A stretch of 64,000 nt of DNA from Glossina fuscipes (lineage: Eukaryota > Arthropoda > Insecta > Diptera > Glossinidae), in NCBI RefSeq assembly GCF_014805625.2, contig NW_023998565.1, forward strand, positions 62,001-126,000, given 5' to 3'. Below are positions 53,068 through 63,729 of this stretch, in pieces; positions within the stretch are counted from its first letter, which is position 1; each line of letters begins with the position of its first letter. A program made the position numbers and the translations under genes. The notes below the pieces were generated by a model that made no database searches, was not told where the DNA came from, and saw nothing but the letters and a program-made list of their open reading frames with translations.

Positions 53068-53410
53068 TCACGCTTCGCCCATGCTACAGTTATTTTCTAT
53101 TTTAATTTTTAGAATTTCACGCATATGTATATAATGTGGGCCTTGTTTGTCTAACGCGGAGTGCTCATCATTGCAATTTTTGTAGAAACTACGCGTACAG
53201 CATTCAGCATGTGGGGGAAGATCACGGTTAGCATAACATGGAGCACTGTCATATTTTTTTGCCGACGGACCCAGACGTTGGCAGTTTTTGCATCTCATAG
53301 GATTTGAAACATAGAGTTCCACTTAACATTTATACCACACCACATCAACTGCTTACGGTAACCGATAGCGATCAAAGTTCATAATTATCCTTCCTGTAGG
53401 AGAGCGAGTA
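53068..53410 (-). pseudogene. LINE ORF1 (gag-like) zinc-knuckle fragment
   Basis: The minus strand reads MRCKNCQRLG, CTRSFYKNCNDEHSALDK and PHYIHMREILKIKIENN, a Cys/His nucleic-acid-binding region of I/Jockey ORF1. The adjoining nucleotides (GATCGCTATCGGTTACCG near 53360) also occur at 7077-7095 in the plus-strand LINE relic, so both belong to one family. Some knuckle cysteines are changed. Confidence 0.7.
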
Positions 53411-53549
53411 TTTTCGTCGTCTTTTAACTTAGTAAATTAATAAACTTCTTATAAGCGTCCAATTTGTTTACATATATCTTGATTTACATATTGATCAACG
53501 ATTCATAAGGATAAGTATAAAAAAGTTAAATGTCAACGTAAACAAAACA

Positions 53550-55835
53550 GTGCAACCACTGAAGGCCTTTCCTTTAATGTTTCATCTTAGAAAAGGAGAA
53601 AAATTTTTGGTCAAAACGTTTCACAGCTTTGAAAAAGATACATACATTTTGCTTGACGGAGTTTCTTCAGTTACAATTCGAAATATTCGAAAAGTGGATC
53701 TGCGCTTGAGTATTTCGGTGACTCCGTGGCAAGGCATAGATTTACCTTTCACAACCACCATTACTATTGCAGACACCTTCAGTCCATTAAATCCTCTCGA
53801 TTTGCTAATCCTAAATACCTTTTTAAACTTGTTAACTCAAAAAGAGAAATTTGCACACATCTCTCGCATGTTCATTTTAATGGCTCTGATTCCTCGGATG
53901 ATTTTGAAATCTCAAATCTGCTTGCTGAGTACTTCCGTCGACTCCTAATTCCGATTTATCCGCAAACTATCAATGTCCTATAACTAACTTGGTTTCAATT
54001 CCTGATTTGGTTATTGTTGAAGACGATGTTTTTAAAGTCTTGAGCTCTCTAAAATATAGTTGTGGGCCTGAACCTGATGGTATTCCATCATATGTACTCA
54101 AATCTTGCGCTATCGAGTTATTTGGAGTTATCTTAAAGATTTGTAACCAGTCCTTGAATATGTGTGTTTTTCCTTTGTGCTGGAAGAGTAGTTTCCTTAT
54201 TCTTATTCGCAAAAGTGGAAGCAGACAACTCGTTGAGAACTACAGTGGCATAGCCAAATTGAGTGTCTTGCCTAAAGTTTCGGAGCAAATTGTGACCCAG
54301 CATTTGGCATTTGCCATTAATTCGTATATTTCTCCACACCAGCATGGCTTTCCACGGTCCACCAATTTGCTAGAGTTTACTTATCATGTTTTCAAGGCTT
54401 TTTCTAATGGCTCTCGCACAGATGTAATATACTGATTTAAGCAAAGCGTTTGATTGGGTTAACCATAACTTACTTATCTTTAAGCTCCAAGCCTCTGGCT
54501 TCCCTTTCTATTTAGTGAAATGGATAAGCTCTTATCTGTACAATAGATCCTTCAGGGTTTTGTTTAACTTCATCACCTCGGATGAATTCCCCGCGACGTC
54601 TGGCGTACTTCAAGGCAGCCACATAGGTCCCATTTTATTCAGTTTATACGTTAATAATCTCCCATCGATGATTAATTCCGGTCAGATCTTAATGTGCGCT
54701 GATGATGTGAAACTGTTTCTTCCTTCTCTCTAGAAACGCAATCACATCACCTTCAATGTGACTTGAATAATTTGGTTGCATGGTGCTCTTTGAATCTTTT
54801 GAAGCTAAATCTAAATAAATGTAAGAAGCTTTCTTTCTCAAGAAGGAAGTCAGTAACTTCATTGACTTGCATAAGTTGGAGGTCGTCGATACGTTCAAAG
54901 ATTTAGGCATTCTATTTGATCATAGATTACATTTTAACTTGCACATTGAGCTCTCCTTAAGCATAGCTAGGTCCGCGCTTGGTTTAAAGAGGTGGTCCAA
55001 AGAGCTTGATGATCCGCACATTACGAAAAGGTTGTACATGTGTTTGGTTAGACCTATACTTGAGTATGCTTCCGTTGTGTGGTCTCCTTCATATAAGTGC
55101 TATGTAGATTAAATTGCATCTGTTCAAAAACAATTCTTCTGTTTGCCCTTAGGAATTTGGGTTGTAATCCGATTGCCTCTCTTCCCCCCAATAAAAATAG
55201 GTTGCTTCTGTTGTCCTTTCCGTCTCTCGAGAAACATAGATTTGTTCTTGGCGTTTCCTTCGTAATCAAAGTAATAAAGCGTGCTATTGGCTCGCCTGCA
55301 TTACTTGGTGAAATAAGCTTTAATGTCCCCAACCGCTTCTCTAGGCACTTTATCTTGGTTAAGCTTCGTCAATCTAAATATAATTATGAGCTGTTTAACC
55401 CGCTCAGAGTTGTTTGCAAGAACCTAAATGATGTCTGTCACTTATTCTCATTATCGCACTCCTTAAAGTCCATTAAAGCAACATTGCTTAATGCGCGTAA
55501 CTTATCTATGGCGTACTTAAACTAGCTCTTAACATTAAAATGTCACGATGAGCCGAAAATGAATTGTTGTTAACTATTATCGGTTGCCAAGCTTATGCAT
55601 GTTTGCGATGGCTTAGGGGTTCAATCGCAATTTGGTCCTATACCGGTTGTGGGTGTGGCTCTATGCTAGTTGTGTACTTGCTTTTTTTCTTTTATCCCCT
55701 TCTTATTTGTTTTATTGTGCCTATACTAAGTTATAATATTAATTAATTTAAGATTTACTTTAAGAGTCAATTGAACTCGACTGTCAAAATTTTTAGTTGA
55801 GTTTCTTGTATAAGTAGAATAAATAAATAAAAATC
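53550..55835 (+). mobile_element. CR1/Jockey-like LINE, ORF2 (RT) to 3' tail
   Basis: The longest copy of the family seen four times here. RT blocks read in order. CGPEPDGIPSYVLKSCA is at about 54062. KSSFLILIRKSGSR is at about 54185. ISPHQHGFPRSTNLLEF lies at about 54330. The block before TDLSKAFDWVNHN is split by a frameshift at about 54433. SGVLQGSHIGPILFSLYVN is at about 54600, and ILMCADDVKLF at about 54688, where Y-A-D-D is C-A-D-D. LVRPILEYASVVWSPSYK follows at about 55040. The 3' UTR ends in GTATAAGTAGAATAAATAAA at 55810-55830. Stops and indels break the frame. The endonuclease part is mostly lost and the 5' end is near 53550. Clade is not certain. Confidence 0.85.
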
Positions 55836-55869
55836 ATAAAATGTATAAGGCAAGATCCTTGTAAATGCC

Positions 55870-56840
55870 ATCAATTCCAGCAGTTTTAATGTCTTAAGTA
55901 ATGGTAATACTACCTTTCACTGCAACCGGAGTGGTTGCACGGCGAGCAGTGTACTGGATTTAACCTTTTCTAATTCAACTATTTTAACATTCAATTGGAA
56001 CGGATCCAACGTTTCCATTGTCAAAAGTCAGCACTCTCCCATTTCATTCCACAATCGCAACTATTCCGTTAAGAAAATAGAAAATTTCATTTCACGCAAC
56101 TTGTTTATGGACCGCCTTTCTAAAGTTGATCTTGCTTCCGATTTATCATCAATTCAAAGTGCCTTTCTTTTGGCGATTAGGTCTGCTAGAAACAACTTTC
56201 CTGACATTGAGTCCTTCTCGCCTAAACCTTGGTGGAACTTTTTCGCTAATACCAAACTGCAAGGAAAAAAATGGGTAAATGTGCCAATCCAGCCAGCTAC
56301 ATTGAATATATGAAAACACTGACCTGCACTTAGAAAGGCGAAAAGGACACATAGAGCTATCGCGACTAAAGAGTTATGTGGTAATGGTAACGTACGTTCT
56401 TTCTAGAATTACATCAACGGTCATCGACATATCAGTCAAAAATTAAATAGTTGTGCTGTGTGGAATGACCATGATAATAAAAGATACATGGATATGCTCA
56501 TAAGCCATATTCCAAGTGTCAATACGATTGCAGTACCTTCAATTCCTTTTAGTAGTCTCAACAACACACCCTTTTCATTGGATGAGCTAATGTATGTTTT
56601 ACATTCCAGAACGAGATCCATACTGCTGCAGGTTGTGATGGCGCTAAGTATGACTTGCTCAGAGCACTGTCTGGAGGACGTTTTAGCACTCTCTTGCATA
56701 CAATTAACAACTGCTTGCCCACTAACTTTATACGCTCAGATTTGCGATGCATCAAAATAGTTCCCATTCCTAAGGCAGGTAAAGACCTAAATGACTTAAG
56801 TAACTTCATACCAATTTCACTAATATCTGTTGGAGTGTGC
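55870..56840 (+). pseudogene. I/Jockey-type LINE ORF2 fragment: endonuclease end to RT start
   Basis: Endonuclease-end sequence (SSVLDLTFSN, then SQHSPISFHN corresponding to the S-D-H-x-P-I motif) is followed by a linker (SAFLLAIRSARNNF, FSPKPWWN). The RT start follows: NNTPFSLDELMYVLHS, then in another frame CIKIVPIPKAGKDLNDLSNF and IPISLIS. It stops at about 56840. Frame changes and stops show decay. It sits directly downstream of another LINE's tail. Confidence 0.7.
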
Positions 56841-57118
56841 GATTTTCATGATGTAGTTGATAATAGTTGGGAGTATAGTAAGTTTGGTGGAAACGTGTTA
56901 CTATAAGCTTGCTAGCCTCTCTACTTTCAATCCTTGTTCTCTGTTGTCTCTGCACGCCAACAACGAATGAACTTGGAATGAATTGGATACAAATGTTCTA
57001 GCAGTCGGTCACGATCGGTGTGTTGCAATAGCAATTCAAGACAAGGGTAAATCTTTTGAATTAAATTTGTGAAAAATTGCTGAAAAAATGCACAAATTCT
57101 CGTATTTATATTAGAAAG

Positions 57119-57693
57119 ATGATAAGAAAATTAAAGGGTTTGCTTAGCAATAGTAACAATTCATTTGCCAGCTGTGTTATAACTTGGAAAACTTACAGTA
57201 ACGAAGTGAAACCGAAAAAGGAAGAGTCAGAGGGTGAAAATTCAGACTCGGATTCCTACCGATAAGAACGTAAAAAACAAGGCAGCGAAGAACAACGAAA
57301 AAAAACATCTACAAGTTTTGCGCCAGCCGTAAGAAATCCTTTTGCCGAAGCCTCTGAGTAAACCAAAGATGTCTTTATGAATATGGTGAATATCTTTAGC
57401 GAGCGTGATAAACGCCGTCGAAACCATGTAGAATTTATTTATGCAGCCATGAAGCACTTGGCAGAATTTGGAGTTGAACGCAACATCGACGTCTACAAGG
57501 CCTTAAGTAAATCTATACCACGTAATATGTTTAACCGGATTTTATGCACTATCCTATACAACAACAGTGTACAATAGATTTATTAGAACAAATGGAGGAT
57601 GTGGGTGTCAGACCCGACCATGAAGTGGAAGCTATGTTGTTCAAGGTATTCGGTCGTTCGGGTCATCCGTTACTATTCATCTTTCTATTCCGA
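57119..57693 (+). pseudogene. ECSIT fragment, intron-less, with two stops and a frameshift
   Basis: ECSIT is a mitochondrial/cytosolic adaptor used in Toll-type signalling and in complex I assembly. The frame from Met at 57119 opens with a basic, Ser-rich start like a mitochondrial presequence (MIRKLKGLLSNSNNSF). It reaches NPFAEASE and then the strongly conserved DVFMNMVNIFSERDKRRRNH and VEFIYAAMKHLAEFGVE. In-frame TAA codons occur at 57263-57265 and 57359-57361. Near 57525 a one-base loss shifts the frame; then DFMHYPIQQQ, LLEQMEDVGV and MLFKVFGRSGHPL follow, and similarity ends at about 57693. About 190 codons without any intron suggest a retrocopy or a single-exon duplicate, truncated at the 3' side. 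A working copy should exist elsewhere. Confidence 0.75.
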
Positions 57694-57714
57694 TAGAGCT
57701 GAAGTAAAATCTTC

Positions 57715-57965
57715 ATATATGCTTTATTTCTATTAGTTTCTCTCTTTCATTTGAGTTTGTCCTTGCGAACTGAACTACCACGCCTTATTTCTGTACATTA
57801 CATAAGTGTTTCTCCTTTCAAACTGAACTACGACGCTTTATTTCTATACATTTTACAAGTGTTTAGCTCTTTCATTTGAGTTTCTCCCTTCGAACTGAAC
57901 TACTATGCATTATTTCTATATATTCTACAAGTGTTTCTCTCTTTCATTTCAGTTTCTCCCTCACT
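57715..57965. repeat. Minisatellite of about 52-72-bp units
   Basis: AACTGAACTAC occurs at about 57768, 57821 and 57893, each followed by (G/T)C(C/A/T)TTATTTCT and A(C)AAGTGTTT. Two units also carry CTCTTTCATTTGAGTTTCTCC. The second unit is shortened. The array lies immediately after the ECSIT relic. Confidence 0.75.
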
Positions 57966-58249
57966 AGCAATCAAATGAATTTGAACTTTTTAATTGTGCC
58001 AAATCGACACGTTTATTTGTGTACCGCCTCGGCGCGAGGGCGCACAGTGTGGCTGCGTGGGCGGCGCAGGCATATGGATAATGTTTCAAACATAATATTA
58101 TTTTGAAGTGATCGTTTATATTTTTATTAAAAAAAGCAAAAAAAAAATATTTAAATTTTCAGTGGAATAACGACCTTTAAACAATTTATTTTTATGATGT
58201 GTGGCTAATGATACGTCATTAAAATTAAAAACTTGAGAGCTTATATCTA

Positions 58250-58720
58250 TTCATGGCTGACCATAATGCACTTCATTTACTTTACAAGCTACAAGAAAAT
58301 TTAACCAGATTGAATGACTAGAGAGTTATCCATGATGCTAAACGTTTGCGCACTGCCTTCGTTCGACCAATATTGGAATATTCATCTGTGGTCTGCACAC
58401 CAGGCTACAAATATCACATGCGCCTACTAGAATCGAAACAACGAATGGTAGCTTTTACGTTTTGCTCTTGGTGCCATTCTGCCCTACGAAAGTATAAGTT
58501 AACAATCATTGAGTAGATCAATGAAAAAAAGACGTGAGATATTGGGAAAAGCCTTTATCGTAAAATTGATTAAATAGAATATATTCCAATATTCTACTTG
58601 CGCATACCTACCATCTTTCTACTTTCAAACTTCACTTCTTTATTCAAAGTCTTTTCTATGGTGCCAAACAAGCGTCTCATTTCTCTAACATTTTATTCAT
58701 ATTCGAAATTTTCAAAAACA
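58250..58720 (+). pseudogene. LINE ORF2 post-RT fragment
   Basis: RTAFVRPILEYSSVV and TPGYKYHMRLLESKQR match the region after the RT palm in I/Jockey LINEs (x-V-R-P-I-L-E-Y-x-S-x-V-W). A decayed stretch with KKRREILGKAFIVKLIK follows. The reading frame is broken repeatedly. Confidence 0.65.
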
Positions 58721-58949
58721 ACCAAACAATGAGCAATAAACACTGAAAGTACTCTAACTTTATCATCTTTCAGCTACCTTTCTTATAAATCCTGAGCAAA
58801 TACTAAATTTATCAGACCGGGAGACACCATACCATTGCATTTTGTTCTCCGCTGAGAACCTTGAACCTTGAAAAGTTGCTCTAAATCGACTCATTCAAGG
58901 TGCAAGACCTCGTAACATCATACCGAATATTCAGATAAGGTGTATTTCT

Positions 58950-59300
58950 GTTCGTTATGGCAAATGACGCTACATAGAAATAGTAGAAGTATCAATGCAG
59001 AAGTATCGTGATTTGATGGAATCAGAGCCTTACAAATCTCAGATCTCAGGCCAAAAATTTTTCAATGATTTCTTTGGATTTACAAGGAAGCTCTCGCTGT
59101 ATATAATGCTGAGCTGGAATAGTCAAAGTGGGCCGTCTTGGGTCAGCATTGCGAGGATGTGAATAATCCTCCAGAGACAGAGCGGCTTCAAAAAGCCTTA
59201 GCTGAAACCCGCAGAAACGGAGTACGTATTGGTGCATTTAAGGGAAGGGGATATGTCGACCTGCAGTATCGCAGTTTTGCGAACGAAATCTTATGTGTGG
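58950..59300 (+). pseudogene. Unidentified coding-like relic
   Basis: One frame reads IFQ, FLWIYKEALAVYNAELE, a stop at about 59119-59121, then QHCEDVNNPPETERLQKAL and AETRRNGVRIGAFKGRGY. Composition and helix-like spacing look like protein sequence rather than chance, but I do not recognise the family. It could be a further host-gene relic or transposon gag. It begins about 230 bp after the LINE piece at 58250-58720. Confidence 0.3.
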
Positions 59301-60305
59301 GACGGATCTTCCTAATGGGCCGTGTCAACTTCCAAGCACATGACAATCATAGGATACCATTAGTCGCAGTTCCTTTCCCCTCAAAGCAATGGAGAACACT
59401 TTACTTAATTTTATCGGCATAGCCCATGTAAAAGTCAGGCCGACAAGGTACATAAGTACGAATTTGCATACCAAAACGAGAAATCCACCACGATACGACT
59501 CATGCGCTGACCGGTATCATCAAGTGAGCAATAGAAGCCGAGCAATCTACTCTCGTTGCCTTCATTCAATGATATAATGACAGCAATTGACAAGACGTTG
59601 CACATGGCTGAAGAGAGAGCCCTGGAAAGTACAAATATTGTAAGCTTGATGACAAGCAGGATAATGAATATGCTAAAATACTCATTACCCCGTAACTAGC
59701 AGCAACCTCATTCGCTATCAGAGCCACCGGGGGCTTTGTGGTAGATGTGATGCTGGTTCTACATAATGTACATTCAAAACACATCGTTACACAAATAATT
59801 CAGCAATATCCAGGAAGGCTGGCATGAATAAACGCTCAATGGACGCATGTAAAAACACCTCTGGGCATAACTCACAAATTAAAGCAATTAATTCAAATTC
59901 CACAAAAGTTCTGGGGTTCTCATATAAAATAATTTCTCCAGATATCGACCAGAGCACTTTTTGCCTATCAACTCCTATGCGGTAAAACATGGGATTTAAA
60001 CCAAAAAATTACTTACTTGTCTCATATTGTCATAATCTTCCCTTCCCTATGCTGACATACGCAGCTCTGGTACAAATAGATCACATTATTTAGTTTTTTA
60101 TTGATAAGAAATCTTTACGAGAGAAAGTAGATATAAGCCAGCAAAAGAATCGATTATACATAAAAATTTATTTCTCTATAAATAAAACTATAAAGTATGA
60201 AGAAAAATGATCATAATTAATCAATTCAAGATGCATTTAATTAATAACAATGCTAAGTTTTTTTTAGAGTATTTAAGCTTATAAATATATGATGAAAACA
60301 ATTAG
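59300..60305. other. Intergenic DNA with unrecognised open frames
   Basis: Two minus-strand frames (59784-59566 and 59990-59787) are open but have no identifiable motifs. No gene is supported. Confidence 0.35.
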
Positions 60306-60309
60306 TGGA

Positions 60310-60660
60310 AGAACAGAGAGGGAAAACTCAAGTGAACTTTCGCAAGCGCATTGTGCAGCTGCCGGCCGAGGAAAACGAGTACCAGAAAAGCAGGTTCACT
60401 AATTAAAAATGAAACTATAAAATTAGGCACTAGTAACATGATGGAAAAAATGTATATAAATAGAATATTTGTGAAAGCGAGTAGTTGGTAGAAAAAAAAT
60501 TTCGAGTTGAGCAGTCGAAAGTACTGCCAAAAAAAAAAATTGTGAAGAATTTTACATTTTAAAGAATATTATTGTGAATAAAAGAACTTTGAAGTGTATT
60601 GGCCAAAATATCCGCGATCCAGTGATGCGGGCTGTATCTTAGAAAAGCGAATTTCATAAC
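60310..60660 (-). mobile_element. LTR fragment, family 1
   Basis: Inverted copy of the family 1 LTR. It carries GCAGCTGCCGGCCGAGGAAAACGAG, then GAGTTGAGCAGTCGAAAGTA and AGAAAAGCGAATTTCATAAC. The LTR outer end at about 60660 is followed by ATAT. The other end is cut near 60310, losing about 90 bp compared with the copy at 47400. Confidence 0.75.
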
Positions 60661-60664
60661 TATA

Positions 60665-62295
60665 TATATTTGAAGAAGAAAGTAATGTAGAAACAAAAGA
60701 AGGAATTCTTGCGAATTGAAATCAAAATTTTTATCGGGTTTCAAGGAAAGAAAAACCCATTTTATTATTTTTTTTTAAGCTTTGATTGCCTGCACTGGGA
60801 AAGGAGAAAGGACAGACAGTACTTAACAATTGCGCCGCCAGTATTTTGAATCTACAATTTCTAACATTTCATTAAGGATAGCATCTTCTGCGGCCACATC
60901 AGCTGAATTTTTATCCAGTTCTACAAATAATTTATCTCTGCATAAAATAATCCCAGGAAGTTGCGTCAAACTCAAACAAAACTGAAAAATAATTCCATGA
61001 AGTTGTACCAAACCGAAAAATAATCCCAGGAAGTGTGTAGGAGAATGTAATCAAAAATATTTCCCACAATTCCTTGTCTACTTAGGTGTGCTGGCTATAT
61101 ATTCTACGGGCTTAGTAGTGGGCTTATTAATTAATCCATGCGAAGGATGTAATTCGGAAAGTATTGATGGCCGCAAGTGGATGATGGGTTCTAAGCAACG
61201 TTGTAGAGCCGTCGTTCAAAATTACTGAACTCCTACCCTCACAAAACTCCTCCCAACCTAACCGGGAGCCTGAGGAGCAACCCCAAAGTGTACTATGGGC
61301 ATTAACAACATAAAATTAGTGGCTATCGCCCGAAAGTATTTCCGTCAATTCATTGACCCAATTTCATGTGCGTTTCAGCATTGGTGGTGAATGTGGAAGT
61401 GAAGGTTTGTTGGTGCGTCACGTGAAGCGCAACGGTAAGCTGATTTTAAAGACTGATTTATATTTGAAAGAGCTAGGTCTTTTCAGATCACAAGAAGTAT
61501 GCATGTCTACGCTGCAGTTATCGCGGAATTTTCATCACAGATATCATGTAGAGATCGTTGAACACACGTCGCGGAAAGAGTTATACTTTTGCGGTGAATT
61601 TGGTATGATAAGACATGTGACAGTTCCTGCATTTAAGAGTATTATTTATCTGTTCGTGTATAGAATGCGTTCTGTAGGCAGCTTTTATGCGTTATGGATC
61701 GTCCACTTTGTTAAATGTGATGACGGCTGCTTTCAAGTTTACTGGTTTTCCATTTTTAATTTTTTGGATTTAAAGCCGGTGATAAGTCCATGGCGGCTAA
61801 AATGGATATTATTCACGTGTTTCCCTTTCGTGTTATCCGCTATTTTTTTATAATAAATTTAGCCATGAGAGCAGTTAAGCTGAATATAATTTCTACGAGA
61901 ACACTTACAAAAACTTTTTGGACTTATGAACTCTTCAGCTGTTTTCGAGTTGTTCACCTTAGTTAGCACGTCACCCCTTCCCGATTCTGTGAATTAACTG
62001 TAATTTTTGGAAATGTGCTCAAAACCTCTGCGTCCAAGGAATTTGGTTTTTAAACATAAAATGTACCAGTTTTTTACTCACGAGAGTAAAAATAATAAAA
62101 TTGTTCAAAGTTCTGCTCTACGGCCTTGAGACAGTTATAACTGACAAAGTAAAAGGGCACTTATTGTGCTCGACATTGAGTGCATTGATGTCAAATAGTT
62201 TAGCACAAATTACCACCAATGTGTGCAAGAAACACGTCAAATGAAATGAGTGGGAATCCCGATTCTAGTTTCATGGCAACTAATTGATTTTCGCA
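60665..62295. other. No firm gene; one 166-codon open frame of unknown nature
   Basis: The plus-strand frame 61353-61853 (166 codons) has a mixed N-terminal half and a hydrophobic C-terminal half (several possible membrane segments). It matches no family I know. Start context and splice partners are not evident. The remaining sequence shows nothing supported. Confidence 0.3.
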
Positions 62296-62299
62296 GAAA

Positions 62300-62545
62300 A
62301 TAAATATCTGAGAAATGGAGAAACTCAGTGCGCACTCATGGCGCGTCCTGCAGCTGCCGGCCGACGAAAGAGAATAGCGGAAAACAAATCAATTATGATA
62401 ACTTGGTTACATAAGCACAATATTTGAGCAGAATGAATGAGTTGGCAAAGAAAATTTAAGTCGAAAAGAAAGTTGAGTTAAGAATACTGTAAAAATAATT
62501 AAATTGTAAATTATTGTTCCTTTAAAAACTGTTACTAAAACTTTT
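62300..62545 (-). repeat. Diverged LTR fragment, family 1
   Basis: CTGCAGCTGCCGGCCGACGAAAG followed by AATAGCGGAAAAC aligns with the same block at 47568-47600 and 60355-60390. Weaker similarity (AGTTGAG, ATTGTAAATTATTGTTC) follows. Ends cannot be defined, so the limits are approximate. Confidence 0.5.
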
Positions 62546-62549
62546 TATT

Positions 62550-63175
62550 ACAAAGATAGAGCCACTAGATACCCTGCCCTAACTATTGTCTCCATCGGCT
62601 CATGGTTTTTATGAGAAACGCCAAAATTGGGTCCTATGATCCCTCAATTCTACTTCTTTTACCTTAATAAAACCATTGGTAAAGGTTGTGGAATAATAAA
62701 GAAATAGATAAGAAGTTGCTGAACGCTCAGAAACAGAAAATAATCACATGTAAATAGAAAATGCTACATATAGTATGATTTTTCTTTTTTATCATTTTTA
62801 ATGTTCAATAAATTTTTTAGTATTTTTCGTATGTAATCATTATATTATGAGCTGATACGTAAGAAATAATTAACGAAGACAAACCTGAACTGAGGATGCA
62901 GAGGATGTAGGAGATGATGGTGATGGTATAGCGGCAGCTAGTGTTGATGATAATGTGGATATTAAATATCATACAGTTGATTTTTCTGTTGTACAGGCTG
63001 CTTTATTACTATAACTTTGTAAGGACTATATTATCAGGAGATACGATGATGTATAAAAAGCTATTACACGCATTCCAATGTTTTGTAGTCTAACTCGGTG
63101 ATGCGATGCTTAGTAATATCGCACACGCGATACGCGATCCATGAACTAATAATAATAATAATATATTTAAGTACG
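62550..63175. other. Intergenic DNA with one short acidic coding-like stretch
   Basis: At 62893-63015 the plus strand is open and reads EDAEDVGDDGDGIAAASVDD, ending in a stop. It has no visible start or splice partner. No gene supported. Confidence 0.3.
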
Positions 63176-63179
63176 CTAT

Positions 63180-63728
63180 TTACATATTTATAAATTTGAT
63201 ATACCTATGAATATAGGTTGCTTTTATTATCTTTATCGTCACTTGAGAAACGTAGATTTGTTCTTGGGGTCTCCTTCTTAATCAAAGTAATAACCATTTA
63301 TTACAATAGTACCATACTATTGACTAGCCCACATTACTTGGTGAGATAAGGTTAAATCCTTAACTACTTCTCTAGGCAGTTTAGCATGATTAAGCTTAAT
63401 CAATGTAAATACAATTATGAGATTTTTAAGCCGCTCAGAGTTGCTTGCAGAAACCTAAATGATGTCTATCACTTATTCTCCTTATCAGACTCTTTAAAGT
63501 CTATTAAAGCAACTTTGCTTAATATGCGCGATTTACCTACGTCGTACTTAAATTAACATTTCATTCTTAATATCTCATTTTTTATTTAAAATAATATTGT
63601 GTTGTTAACGTGTTGGTTGCCAAGCTTATGCATATTTGCAATGGTTTATGGGTTCACTTGCAACCTGTTGCGGGTGTGCTTCTGTGCTAGCTGTGTACAT
63701 GCGTTTTTTTCGTTTTTCTCTCTTTTCA
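63180..63728 (+). mobile_element. CR1/Jockey-like LINE, 3' fragment
   Basis: Third substantial copy of the family at 53550-55835. It shares the end of ORF2 (GAAACATAGATTTGTTCTTG-like start, AACCTAAATGATGTCT, TCTTTAAAGTC) and the 3' UTR start GGTTGCCAAGCTTATGCATA. Similarity stops at about 63728 before the expected A/T-rich tail, so the 3' end is also lost. Confidence 0.75.
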
Positions 63729-63729
63729 T

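Noticed and set aside
58020..58080. GC-rich patch (ARGRTVWLRGRRRH in one frame) as a gene or CpG promoter
   Set aside because: Only about 60 bp, no start, splice site or homology that I can name; may be contaminant-like or part of an unknown element.
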